Shown here one piece after another: positions 1-8,505 of a DNA stretch of 64,000 bases. The stretch spans positions 992,001-1,056,000 of the forward strand of contig NZ_OZ244925.1 of the NCBI RefSeq assembly GCF_965221945.1. Direction: 5' to 3'. The stretch comes from Poriferisodalis sp965221945 (GTDB taxonomy: Bacteria; Actinomycetota; Acidimicrobiia; Acidimicrobiales; Poriferisodalaceae). The first letter of the stretch is position 1, and each line of letters begins with the position of its first letter. Under the pieces are notes generated by a model. The model had not been told where the DNA came from and did no database searches. It saw nothing but the letters and a program-made list of their open reading frames with translations. The translations under genes and the position numbers were made by a program.

Positions 1-1
1 C

Positions 2-97
2 TTGGTGCCCTCAAGCGCCCGGTCACGCGATGCGGAGCTGCAACGGCGGCTGTGGGACGCGTCACAAGAGCTCACCGAGGTCCAATTCGAGGTGTGA
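2..97 (+). CDS. C-terminal end of an SDR oxidoreductase (partial)
   Basis: The reading frame is open from base 2 and stops at TGA 95-97, giving about 31 residues. The tail contains a basic, charged segment followed by L-W-D-A-S-Q-E-L-T, which resembles the extreme C-terminus of retinol/protochlorophyllide-type short-chain dehydrogenases (…RRLWEVSEELTG…). The rest of the gene lies before the window. The call rests on this short tail only, so the family is tentative; the next gene starts about 135 bases downstream on the same strand. Confidence 0.4.
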   Translation: MVPSSARSRDAELQRRLWDASQELTEVQFEV

Positions 98-232
98 GCC
101 AGTTCAGCGAACCCACTCTCTTGGTGGATCGCGCGTTGAGCAGTGGGCCGCACTCGCGTCCTATGTCTTGTACCAACCTCCCTGACAGAGCGGCCCCGGG
201 CCGGAGAGACAACCTGATCGAAAGGCGCCCAT

Positions 233-1068
233 ATGAAGGCGGCAGTCCTGCACAAAACGCACCAGCCGATGGAGATCACTGAAGTCGCGACACGCAGCCC
301 TGGTCCTCGTGAGGTCCTGATCGCCACCGCCTATGCCGGCCTCTGCCATTCCGACCTGCACTTCATTGAGGGGCTCTTCCCGCATCCACTGCCGGCAGTG
401 CTTGGTCACGAAGCGGCCGGAGTCGTCGAAGCGGTCGGCAGCGACGTCACGTATGTCAAGCCAGGCGACCATGTGATCACCTGTCTCTCCGTCTTCTGCG
501 GCGAGTGCGAACGCTGCTTGTCGGGACAGCCGTCCACCTGCTCGGACATCACGGTCAAGCTGCCTCCTGGTGCCAGCGATCACCTGGAATGGGACCGGGC
601 CGAGTAATTGCCATCGACACGAATCCCGACAAGCTGCAGCTGGCGCGCATGCTGGGCGCAACCGATGCGGTGAACCCGCTCGAATCAGACCCTGTCGAGG
701 CGGTGCTGGACCTGACCGGCGGGGCAGTGCACCACGCAATCGAATGCCTGGGCATGAACACCACTGCCGAGCAGGCATTCAACATGCTGGTCCTGGGCGG
801 AACTGCCACGATCGTCGGCATGATCCCGGCGGATCAGAAGATCTCCGTTGACGGGATGCACCTGTTGCGGGGGCGCACGCTGAAAGGATCGGCGATGGGA
901 TCGAACCGATTCCGCATTGACATGCCGCGGCTCGTCGAGCTGTATCTCCAAGGCCGGTTGCATCTCGACGAATGGGTGTCGGCGATGGTCACCCTCGATC
1001 AGATCAACGACGGCTTCGCTGACATGCGCGCAGGCAGGGTCGTCCGGTCGGTGATCAAGTTCGACTGA
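233..1068 (+). pseudogene. Zinc-dependent alcohol dehydrogenase, internally deleted
   Basis: The first 113 residues or so are a normal MDR zinc-ADH N-terminus: the catalytic-zinc Cys in GLCHSD, His-Glu in LGHEAAG, and a structural-zinc region with Cys residues (FCGECERCLSG…C). The frame then ends at TAA 605-607. In another frame, from about 590, the nucleotide-binding half resumes (RVIAIDTNPDKLQLARMLGA) and runs to the usual C-terminus at 1068. About 90 residues are missing at the junction near 555-600, including the Rossmann GxGxxG motif, and the frame shifts there. Intact relatives are about 365 residues. The product should therefore be inactive. The substrate is unknown; relatives act on alcohols with NAD or NDMA-type cofactors. 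Confidence 0.75.
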
Positions 1069-1263
1069 CGTCGCAAGACTGGCTGCGGTGACGCTCAGCG
1101 TCGCCATTCCGAACGCGCTCAGGACGCCGATCACGCTTGAGACGGCCCCACATTCGCCGCCACAAAGATGGCAGCCCGAAGTCGAATATCAATCCACGGC
1201 TGACATCGGCGCCTGGGTAGCGCGTCCCGCGATCCCTGAGCGCCGTCTTTGAGTCCACGATCG

Positions 1264-1791
1264 TCACAGTAATACCCACCCAAGTGGAACCGTGTAGACG
1301 AATAGGAGAGTCAGAACTGCTTGGGCGCCGACCCGTCGCTGGACTTTCGTCAGAATTTCTTCGTTGTGGTTGAAGTGGTCCAAGTAGGTGTTCACGAGGT
1401 GGCGCTGTAGCCGTGGCACTGCGTCAACGCTTCCGGGGAAACTCGTCAGCGCGTCGAACTCGGCGACCTCTCTTCAGTGTCGCGCCAAGGTGTGGGTACG
1501 CATCCATGTGACGCCATTGACGAGTGCGAACCCCGCGAAGGCACCAGCAACGTAGGGCGCCAGTTCGCCTTCGGAAACCGAGGTGTCGGCGGCTTCTGGT
1601 CGAGCTGCGACGGAAACGGAGACGGCGGTCACCAAGATCGCCGTCATGGCGAGGAACCCTGCGACAATCAGTTGGGATTGTCGCTGCGCATTCGCGAGGC
1701 GATTGTCCTGCTTGCTCCGGATCTCCCGGGCCTCGTCTAGGACTTGACTCCACGCGCCAGCGGTCTGGTCGCCAGCTTGGCCGGTGGACAT
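1264..1791 (-). pseudogene. Small three-TM membrane protein interrupted by in-frame TGA
   Basis: From ATG 1791 the frame encodes 105 residues: a charged helix, a hydrophobic segment at about residues 41-63, and a second at about 80-97. It stops at TGA 1474-1476. The same frame continues without another stop for 69 codons to TGA 1264-1266, adding a soluble part and a third hydrophobic segment (about residues 157-174). The whole 528 bases therefore look like one 175-residue gene broken by one nonsense change, for example Arg CGA to TGA. The two-plus-one TM plan with a charged N-terminal helix recalls small membrane effectors of nucleotide-signalling defence systems, but no cyclase or sensor gene is adjacent, so this is only a resemblance. 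No cysteine would be expected at the TGA. Confidence 0.5.
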
Positions 1792-1956
1792 GGCATGACA
1801 CCTTTCAGAAACTTGCCAAGACCCCCTCCTTCATCTAGCGGCCTTCTCTGCCACCTTGACGTTGTGTCCTGGGCGGAACCGGGGCGCCGCCAACGTCCGT
1901 CACCATTTCGTGCGGGAAATCCGCACGACCGTCAGCCGATACCGCAGTGCGTCACG

Positions 1957-2823
1957 TCAATCCCACTCGGAGCGGAGCTGTTCCATCTCATTCCTCCGAT
2001 AGATGCCGGTGAGCTTTCCGGCAGATTGCGCCACGACATCGTCCTGGCGAGGGCGAGGGGCGCGGTCGAGGCCGCCTTCGGCGTCGATGACTTGGCCTCG
2101 GATCCAGCCGCCGCTGTCGGTGACCAGGAACTCGACGAGGTTGGCGATGTCATCGGGGGTGCCCCACCGCTGATCGGGGAATTGCGCGCTCACCGCTCTA
2201 TGCATGTCGCCAGTCGCGTACCCGGTGTCAACCGGGCCCGGGTTGATGCAGTTGGCCACGATCCGGGAGCTCGCAAGTGCGTGGTTGATGGAGGCCGTCA
2301 TTTGGTGCAGCGCGCCTTTGGAAACGGCGTAGGCGATCTCGTCGTCCATCGGTGCGAGGTGCTGGCCGCTGGTAAACCAGATCATGCGTCCGACCGGCGG
2401 TGCTGGCGGCGGATCTGGCACGTGGACCTGGGCGAATCGCTGGGCAAGCAGGACGATGCTGCGCACGTTGACGGCCCAGCAACGGTCCAGTTCGCTCGCG
2501 TCAACCTCGGGCATCGACTGGTGCGAGCTGCGGGCGTGCGCCGCGACGACGATGTCCAGCCGGCCGTGCCTCTCGATGACCTCATCGACCAGGGAGTTGG
2601 GCGTCTCGGCCTGTTCAAGATCGTGGCGATGGACCTCGAACGGCACCGGCGACAGGGGCTGTTCGCCCCATGGCATCTCGGCGTCGTGAGCGGGCCACCC
2701 GGTTGCATCGACCGTGGCGCCGAGATCATGCAGCCGCTGCGCAAGAGCAGCTGCGATGCCTGCGTCCCGGGAAACTCCTGTCACCAGTGCGACGCGACCC
2801 GAGAGCGGTCCGGCAGTGCTCAT
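1957..2823 (-). CDS. SDR family NAD(P)-dependent oxidoreductase
   Basis: This is a 288-residue classical short-chain dehydrogenase/reductase. The cofactor loop TGVSRDAG is at residues 15-22, and the catalytic residues are Ser152, Tyr165 and Lys169 (S…YAVSK). The NNAG position is degenerate (AAHA, residues 94-97). After the active site come the usual PGPVDT motif and an SDxGGWIRGQVIDAEGG segment near the C-terminus. Best guess is a 3-oxoacyl-ACP-reductase-like enzyme reducing a ketone or oxidising an alcohol; the substrate cannot be read from sequence. A C-terminal extension of about 35 residues beyond the usual end is present. It stands alone on the minus strand, divergent from the SRPBCC gene. 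Confidence 0.85.
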   Translation of the reverse strand: MSTAGPLSGRVALVTGVSRDAGIAAALAQRLHDLGATVDATGWPAHDAEMPWGEQPLSPVPFEVHRHDLEQAETPNSLVDEVIERHGRLDIVVAAHARSSHQSMPEVDASELDRCWAVNVRSIVLLAQRFAQVHVPDPPPAPPVGRMIWFTSGQHLAPMDDEIAYAVSKGALHQMTASINHALASSRIVANCINPGPVDTGYATGDMHRAVSAQFPDQRWGTPDDIANLVEFLVTDSGGWIRGQVIDAEGGLDRAPRPRQDDVVAQSAGKLTGIYRRNEMEQLRSEWD

Positions 2824-3005
2824 GGCAGGCGAATCCTCTCGATGGGCGGGGTCTCATAGTGCGCGTGCACGAGCAGGTGCTCGACGACCGGTCTTGGCCG
2901 CGCTTCGCATGTTGCCAGATGGCCTCACCTGGAATCGAATGCAATTCTGCGGGTTGCATGTCGATAGCCTCTCGCTGCTCCCACTCCCGAAGAAGGACAG
3001 CGCAC

Positions 3006-3449
3006 ATGGTTGAGACCACCGCAAGCACCAGCATCGACATTGCCGCGAGCCCAGCGGCGGTGTACGGGATCCTGACGGACCTGTCCCGCATCAGCGAGAT
3101 CAGCCCCGAGTGCTACAAGTCCGAGTGGGAGGACGGCTCGACCGGTCCCTCAGTCGGTGCGAAGTTCCGGGGTTACAACCAGAACGGCGACATGAAGTGG
3201 GACGCCGGCTGTGTCGTCGTGGCCGCCGAGCCGGGTCGGGAATGGGCCTTCGAGGTGCCTGCCCAGGACGGCCGCCGCACGCTCTGGCGCTACGAGATCG
3301 AGGCGACTGGCTCAGGCTGCCGGGTCACCGAGAGCTTCGACTCGCCGATTCTCGACATGGAGTTCTTCCAGAAGCACAACCGTCACTGCCTCCTGGTGAA
3401 GAACATCGCCCAGACGCTGGAGAACCTCAAGGCCGTCGCCGAGGCCTGA
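3006..3449 (+). CDS. SRPBCC family protein (polyketide cyclase/START-like)
   Basis: This 147-residue protein has the SRPBCC pattern: an N-terminal strand (TSIDIAASPAAVYGILTDLS) followed by RISEISPEC, then alternating strands (GAKFRGYNQNG, WEFEV-like AFEVPAQ, WRYEIEATGSGCRVTES) and a long C-terminal helix (NIAQTLENLKAV). The ATG at 3006 is preceded by a GAAGGA-type ribosome site; a longer upstream frame exists but has no family similarity. Such proteins bind hydrophobic ligands or act as cyclases or dehydratases. The 3' end overlaps the convergent cupin gene by 23 bases. The ligand is unknown. Confidence 0.8.
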   Translation: MVETTASTSIDIAASPAAVYGILTDLSRISEISPECYKSEWEDGSTGPSVGAKFRGYNQNGDMKWDAGCVVVAAEPGREWAFEVPAQDGRRTLWRYEIEATGSGCRVTESFDSPILDMEFFQKHNRHCLLVKNIAQTLENLKAVAEA

Positions 3450-4080
3450 GAAGCGACTCGCTCCCGGCAAGCGTTGCGTCTGTCAGGGCGGCGTCGGCCA
3501 CTACGGCCCCGGTCCAGCAGTAGAGGAGCACCGTTGGCGTTGCGCCGAAGTCCTGTTGGTGAGGCTGCCATGGTGCGTGATGCACGGAATCGCCGGGCCG
3601 CGTCATCCTGCTCGCTCCGTCGCTGCCGGTGAACGACGGCTCGCCGGCCAGCACGTGGTACAGCTCTTCGGCCTCGTGGTGGTGGCTGGGGTAGTGCAGG
3701 TTCGGGCCCCACACGGCGATGCCGACTCGCACGCAGCGATGCTCGACGATCGAATTCGGACCCACTAGCTGCACGTAGCCGTAGTTCTCGTGGAACTCAT
3801 CGCTCAGCACGCCGCGGTAGCCGGCGGTCTGAATCCAGGGCAGTGCGGGGGCGAGGGAGAGAAATTCCTCGAGCACCGCGTCAATGGCGGGATCGCCGCT
3901 GCGTTCCACGGTGTCGAGGTGCCGCAGCACCGAGAGATTGCGGCGCTCTAGGAGGGCAGGGCTGCGCGCCTCGTCGAGCGCGCCGAGCACTTCATCAACC
4001 ATCGGGTACTCGGGAACCGCTGAGCGGCTGCGGTGGAACCCTGCAATGCGCCGAAGCAGCTCGTCGATGACGCCAGCCAC
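3427..4080 (-). CDS. DMSP-lyase-type cupin (dimethylpropiothetin dethiomethylase family)
   Basis: The C-terminal cupin of this protein of about 217 residues carries the full DddQ-like active-site pattern Y-P-S-H-H-H-E-A-E-E-L-Y. From the GTG at 4080 this gives Tyr130, His133, His135, Glu139, Tyr141, with the second metal His near 174 in APWQPHQQ. These match the catalytic Tyr and the metal ligands of the DMSP lyase family, which cleaves dimethylsulfoniopropionate to dimethyl sulfide and acrylate. The N-terminal helical part is poorly conserved, as is usual. The start is uncertain: GTG 4080, TTG 4113 or ATG 4002 are possible, and the opposite-strand gene begins at 4147. A related cupin with another substrate cannot be excluded. 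Confidence 0.6.
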   Translation of the reverse strand: MAGVIDELLRRIAGFHRSRSAVPEYPMVDEVLGALDEARSPALLERRNLSVLRHLDTVERSGDPAIDAVLEEFLSLAPALPWIQTAGYRGVLSDEFHENYGYVQLVGPNSIVEHRCVRVGIAVWGPNLHYPSHHHEAEELYHVLAGEPSFTGSDGASRMTRPGDSVHHAPWQPHQQDFGATPTVLLYCWTGAVVADAALTDATLAGSESLLRPRRRP

Positions 4081-4146
4081 AACGGCATCTTCCCAAACGG
4101 CTGCAGCCTGCAAGTCGATGCCAGGTCGACAACTAGGTTCCAAACG

Positions 4147-5349
4147 GTGAGCGTGACGCGCAAGGGGGGTTCGGCCGGGCGACTGTCGCACGACGATGTC
4201 GTGGCGTGGGCGACGTCGATGGTCGAGCGGCTGTCGGAACGAGCCGCTGAGGCAGAAGAGCTGCGCGAACTGCCCCGGGCGACGATGGGCGACGCCGTTG
4301 CGAGCGGAGTCTTCGAGATGCTGGTGCCCAGCGAGCGCGGCGGCCACGGCCTCGGGCTGCGGTCACTCGGCGAGATGACACGCATCCTCGCCCATGGCTG
4401 CGTCTCCTCTGCGTGGACGCTGCTGTTCTTGGTGCTGCACAACTGGTTCGTGGCACGAGGGCCGCAGGAATTCCAGGCAGCGGTCTGGGGCAGTAGGCCA
4501 TACGTGCTGATGCCCGGCACGCTCACTCCGACGGGGACCGCCGCGCCGGTCGACGGCGGCTACGAACTCACCGGTCGGTGGCAGTGGGCGACGGGAGTGC
4601 AGCACGCCGACTGGGTGATGCTTAACGGGCTCATACGGGGGGACAAGGGCCCCGAGGCGCGGTTCTTCGTGCTGCCGATAGCGGACGTCGAGGTCGTCGA
4701 CGTGTGGCACACCTCGGGCATGCGAGGGACCGGCAGTAACGATGTGGTCGCTGATCAGGTGTTCGTCCCTGCCCACCAGACGCTCGCCGCCCTCGAGCTT
4801 GCCGGGAACTTCCCGCCGGGTGCGGAACTGAGCGCCGATCCCTTCGTGCGCTATCCGATGGTGCCTGTGCTGACGCTCGTCGCTGCTGCAGCAGCTTTAG
4901 GCGGGGCCGAAGCCGCTGTCGGGCTCTTCCGTGAGCGCCTGACCTCGCGGGTGCTGGCGTACTCGAAGGGCGATCGCCAGGCGGAACAGCCGGCAGCTCA
5001 GGTGCGCCTCTCGCAGGCACTGTCCACGGTGCGAGCCGCTCGACTCGTGTGGGACGACGCGGTGAGCCAGGTGTGCGACGTCTACGACGGGGGAGGAGTA
5101 TTCGAAACGGTCGACCGGGGGCGAGTACGGCTCGCAGCTGCCCAGACGGTTCGCCTATCGATCGAGGCAGTCGGCACCGTGCTGGAGGGGTCGGGCGCGT
5201 CGGTGCACCTCTCCGATTCGCCGCTGCAGCGCATTTCCCGCGATCTGCTGACGCTGCGAGGGCACATGGTCTTCGACTGGGATCGCACGGCAGAGCTCGC
5301 CGGCAAGCTGGAACTCGGCCTCGACCCCGCACCCACCGACCTGCTCTGA
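4147..5349 (+). CDS. Acyl-CoA-dehydrogenase-fold flavin monooxygenase (HsaA/HpaB-like)
   Basis: The protein has about 400 residues with an acyl-CoA dehydrogenase fold: N-terminal helices (FEMLVPSERGGHGLGLRSL), the central beta domain with GRWQWATGVQHADWVML and MRGTGSNDVV, and a C-terminal helical bundle. The GTGSND motif and the absence of the usual catalytic Glu context are typical of the two-component group D flavin monooxygenases, which hydroxylate phenols or steroids with FMNH2/FADH2 supplied by a separate reductase. No reductase lies next to it. The GTG start at 4147 avoids overlap with the divergent cupin. A paralogue lies at 61693-62847. Confidence 0.75.
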   Translation: MSVTRKGGSAGRLSHDDVVAWATSMVERLSERAAEAEELRELPRATMGDAVASGVFEMLVPSERGGHGLGLRSLGEMTRILAHGCVSSAWTLLFLVLHNWFVARGPQEFQAAVWGSRPYVLMPGTLTPTGTAAPVDGGYELTGRWQWATGVQHADWVMLNGLIRGDKGPEARFFVLPIADVEVVDVWHTSGMRGTGSNDVVADQVFVPAHQTLAALELAGNFPPGAELSADPFVRYPMVPVLTLVAAAAALGGAEAAVGLFRERLTSRVLAYSKGDRQAEQPAAQVRLSQALSTVRAARLVWDDAVSQVCDVYDGGGVFETVDRGRVRLAAAQTVRLSIEAVGTVLEGSGASVHLSDSPLQRISRDLLTLRGHMVFDWDRTAELAGKLELGLDPAPTDLL

Positions 5350-5360
5350 AGGAGCAGAGC
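5343..5360. terminator. Hairpin between convergent genes
   Basis: GCTCTG and CAGAGC form a perfect 6-bp stem with a 6-nt loop. The hairpin overlaps the stop codon of the flavin monooxygenase and abuts the stop of the convergent permease gene, which leaves 11 bases between the two genes. There is no clear U-tract, so its action as a two-way terminator is inferred. Confidence 0.4.
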
Positions 5361-7757
5361 TCAGCGGGCGAGTGCGTTGAGGATGTCGAGTCGGTTGGCC
5401 CGGCGGCACGGCAGGATTGCGCCGGCTCCGGCGATGGCGATGCCGGTGAGGATGGCGGCAGCGAAGGCGGCGGGGCTGAAGGCGTAGTCGATGTCGAACG
5501 CGGTTATGGCCCGAATGGTGCTCACGAGACTGGCGTGGTAGGCGGAACCAGCGACTGCCCCGAGTACTGCCCCGGTCAGGCCGATAGCGAGGGCCTCGGT
5601 TGCAACGCTCGTGACGATGCGTCGTTTGGTAGCGCCGATGGCTCGGAGCACCGCGAACTCATTGGTGCGCTCCAGCGTTGATGCCAGCAGCGTGTTGAGG
5701 AGCGCTACTGCGGCGCAGGTGACAATCACGAGCAGCATCATTGCGATGAGGGCGAGGATTTGGTCGGAGGATTGGCGAGCGTCCGCCCCGAACTCCTCGC
5801 CGGTGAAGATCTGGACCCGATGTCCGGCGGTGATCCGGTCGAGCTGCTCGCGGACAGCGCTCGGGTCGGCCCCGGGTTCAAGTTGGACTTCGTAACGGGC
5901 GAAGCTGTCGATTCCGTAGTGGGCGGCGAAGAGATCGTGGGAGATGTTGACCATGCCGCCGCTGCCAGGAGCGATAGCGCCGGTGATGGCGACGATCGGC
6001 AGTCGCAGGGAAGGTGTCGCGCCCGGTATGTCGATGATGTCGCCGACTTCGTAGCCGAACGTGAGCGCTGTCTGCTTGATCACAACGGCGCCTTCTCCGG
6101 CGGCCATCCGGGCACGTGCGTCATCGGTGGCGAGCCGGGTGAAGGAGTAGGCGCTGTCGCCGTAGACACCTTGGACACCGACGATGTGGGGTCCTGACTC
6201 GGCGGGGACCCAGGTGTTGGCGGCGATCGAACGCACGCCCTCGATGGATTCGAACTCGGTCGTCCACGCCGTTGGAAGGCCGACGAGAGCGATGTTGTCA
6301 CCGGACGTAGTACCGATCCAGAAGTCGCTTCCCAGGATCGTGGACAGGTTCTCATTGGTGGTGTCCCGCAGGTTGACAGCTAGGCCAGAGGTGGTGACGG
6401 CGATGGCGACAGCGATCATCACCACCGTTGTGGTGCCCCACACGCGCCGCCCCGAACGCTTCAGCGCTGTGGCTGCGAGCTCGCCGCTGGCACCCAGCCG
6501 TCGAGCAATGCCAACCGTCATCGCGATGATGAACGGGGCGGCACCGGCGGCGATGCACAGGAGCCCCGCCATGGCCGCTCCGAAGGCCAGCCGGCCGCTA
6601 GGGATCACGAAGAGCAGGACGCCCGCACCGATGAGCCACCAGCGGCGGGTGAGGTGATGCTCGGAAGGCTGCACCTCTGGACGGAGCGCTTCGAGGGGTT
6701 CGATGCGAAGCGCCCGGCGTGCGGGGACGATTGCGGATGCCATGGCGGTGGCAACACCCAGGAGCCATGCGACAACGAGCAGTGTCGCCGGGACCGAGGT
6801 CTGCAGCGGTGTTCCGATGGCGCGCGCGAACGCATCAGGCACCGAGGCGATCACCGAGCGAGCCATAGCTGTCCCCAGCACCAGGCCGAGCGCCGAGCCG
6901 ACCGCCCCCAGCGTTGCGGCTTCGGCGAGCACGCCGGTGAGGATCGTTCGGCGGTCGCCGCCGAGCGCTCGCAGCGATGCAATCTCGTGCCGCCGATCGA
7001 GAACGGTCATGTTCATGGTGTTGAACAGCAGGAACCCGCCCACAACGAGCCCCATGGCTCCCAAGATCGACAGCATGGTGAACAAGATGCCGATGGTGTT
7101 GCGGGCTTGGATGACCCTGTTGGCTGCCTCGCGGATGTCCGCATCGCCCGCAGCGGTCGCCAGGGCGGTCGGGTCGGGCTGGCCATAGACGAGCAGCGTC
7201 TCGGTCCCGGTGCGTCCACGCAGGCGAAGCGCAGTCTCGAGGTCAGCGACTGCGACGCGCCCGCCGTAGCGACCCCGCAGTTCGGAGTCGGCTCGGCCTG
7301 CGATCTGGCCGGCCATGGGTTCGCCGGTGGGACCAGTGAAGACATGACGACCGGACACCGGCAGCGCCGACCCGGTCCGGATGCCCGTGGTTGCCGCCAG
7401 GGCTTGTGCCGGGCGGGTCGTCAGCCCGTCATGGTCTTCGAGCGCGACCAGCCATCCCTGGACGTCGTCAATCATCATGGGCACTTCGACGAAGTGGCGG
7501 ACACCCTCCACTCGTTCTACGTCTGCGATTGCGTCGCGTGCCCGTTCGAGGTCCGCTGTGGCGACCGTGACTTCATAGCGGGCCCCGCCGACAAGGGCCA
7601 CGGTCGCATCGGCTGTGGCAGTCGCGGACGTCAGCAGCGACGACATGGCGACGATGAGGCCGACGCCTGAGGCGATGCCCAAGACGGACACGGCCGTGCG
7701 CAAGCGGTGGTCCCGCAGACGACGAAGGTGAAGCAACCGGAACCGATCGAGCATCAT
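5361..7757 (-). CDS. FtsX-type ABC transporter permease (MacB/LolE-like, duplicated)
   Basis: A 798-residue integral membrane protein with an N-terminal TM anchor (residues about 20-45), a large extracytoplasmic MacB-type domain, and two FtsX permease blocks, one mid-protein and one at the C-terminus. Each block has three or four hydrophobic helices and the typical R-x-x-E-x-x-x-L-R-A-x-G motif (RRHEIASLRALGG; RTNEFAVLRAIGA). In actinobacteria such permeases with a LolD-like ATPase extrude lipids, peptides or drugs, or act as mechanotransmitters. The ATG overlaps the stop of the ATPase gene by 4 bases (ATGA), so the two are translationally coupled. Confidence 0.9.
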   Translation of the reverse strand: MMLDRFRLLHLRRLRDHRLRTAVSVLGIASGVGLIVAMSSLLTSATATADATVALVGGARYEVTVATADLERARDAIADVERVEGVRHFVEVPMMIDDVQGWLVALEDHDGLTTRPAQALAATTGIRTGSALPVSGRHVFTGPTGEPMAGQIAGRADSELRGRYGGRVAVADLETALRLRGRTGTETLLVYGQPDPTALATAAGDADIREAANRVIQARNTIGILFTMLSILGAMGLVVGGFLLFNTMNMTVLDRRHEIASLRALGGDRRTILTGVLAEAATLGAVGSALGLVLGTAMARSVIASVPDAFARAIGTPLQTSVPATLLVVAWLLGVATAMASAIVPARRALRIEPLEALRPEVQPSEHHLTRRWWLIGAGVLLFVIPSGRLAFGAAMAGLLCIAAGAAPFIIAMTVGIARRLGASGELAATALKRSGRRVWGTTTVVMIAVAIAVTTSGLAVNLRDTTNENLSTILGSDFWIGTTSGDNIALVGLPTAWTTEFESIEGVRSIAANTWVPAESGPHIVGVQGVYGDSAYSFTRLATDDARARMAAGEGAVVIKQTALTFGYEVGDIIDIPGATPSLRLPIVAITGAIAPGSGGMVNISHDLFAAHYGIDSFARYEVQLEPGADPSAVREQLDRITAGHRVQIFTGEEFGADARQSSDQILALIAMMLLVIVTCAAVALLNTLLASTLERTNEFAVLRAIGATKRRIVTSVATEALAIGLTGAVLGAVAGSAYHASLVSTIRAITAFDIDYAFSPAAFAAAILTGIAIAGAGAILPCRRANRLDILNALAR

Positions 7758-8440
7758 GTCGGCACCGGGTCGTCGGCGACCCTGCCGTCGCGCAGGCTGA
7801 TGATCCTGGCACCGGCACTGGTGGCAATGGCGGGTTCGTGGGTGACGACGACGAGGCTCCGCCCCCGGTCGATGGTGAGCTCCTTCAACAACGCCAGGAT
7901 GCTCGCTGAGTTGGCTTGGTCGAGGGCCCCGGTCGGTTCGTCGGCGAACACAACTTCGGGATCCGTCATGAGCGAGCGGGCGATGGCGACGCGCTGCTGC
8001 TCGCCTCCTGAGAGCTCATGGGGCGGATGGTCCGATCGATCTGTAAGCCCCACATCGTCGAGCAGTGCCAGTGCCCTGTGTCGTTGCGTGCGCAGCGGCT
8101 TGCCGTCGAGCAACTCGGCGAGGGCGACGTTCTCCCACGCGGCCAGGCCCGGCAGCAGCAGGAACGACTGGAACACGAATCCGAATGTGCGGCGCCGGAA
8201 TGCTGAACGCTGATCGTCGGACAGGCCGGCGGTGTCGACGCCGTTGATGCACAGCGTGCCGGCGGTGGGCTTGTCGATGAGCCCGAGCAGGTGCAGCAGC
8301 GTCGACTTGCCTGAGCCGCTGGGACCGGTGACGGTCACGAATTCGCCAGGACCGATGTCGAGCGAAACGTCGTCGAGGGCGACGATCTCTTGGGCGCCGC
8401 GTCGGTGGACACGTTTCAGGTTCATGGCGTCAAGGTTCAT
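7754..8440 (-). CDS. ABC transporter ATP-binding protein (LolD/MacB type)
   Basis: The ATPase has about 228 residues and every motif: Walker A GPSGSGKST, Q-loop FVFQSF, signature LSGGEQQRVAIARS, Walker B/D-loop VVFADEPTGALD, and the switch His in VVTHEP. It is the energising subunit of the adjacent FtsX permease. ATG 8440 is chosen; a TTG two codons upstream would place the start inside the palindrome at 8444-8458. The gene is divergent from padR, so the palindrome probably controls both. Confidence 0.92.
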   Translation of the reverse strand: MNLDAMNLKRVHRRGAQEIVALDDVSLDIGPGEFVTVTGPSGSGKSTLLHLLGLIDKPTAGTLCINGVDTAGLSDDQRSAFRRRTFGFVFQSFLLLPGLAAWENVALAELLDGKPLRTQRHRALALLDDVGLTDRSDHPPHELSGGEQQRVAIARSLMTDPEVVFADEPTGALDQANSASILALLKELTIDRGRSLVVVTHEPAIATSAGARIISLRDGRVADDPVPT

Positions 8441-8443
8441 TGG

Positions 8444-8458
8444 CAACTATTCTAGTTG
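8444..8458. promoter_or_regulatory. Perfect 15-bp palindrome, likely PadR operator
   Basis: CAACTA-TTC-TAGTTG is a perfect inverted repeat with a 3-nt centre in the 65-bp gap between the divergent ABC ATPase (start 8440) and PadR gene (start 8506). It is followed by two copies of a GTGTAT-type element at about 8459-8477. PadR repressors usually bind such short AT-containing palindromes over their own promoter and that of the controlled exporter. Binding is inferred from position. Confidence 0.55.
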
Positions 8459-8505
8459 TGTATACCGAGTGTGTATTGACGGTGAACTTGTGCCACACTC
8501 GTGTC

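Noticed and set aside
605..607. ADH break as translational recoding or programmed frameshift
   Set aside because: The stop is TAA, about 90 conserved residues are absent and no slippery site is seen; a deletion explains it.
1474..1476. In-frame TGA of the membrane protein as a third selenoprotein
   Set aside because: No Cys is expected at the position, the context is R-H-x-R, and no stable hairpin with a GU-starting loop is found 16-37 nt downstream.
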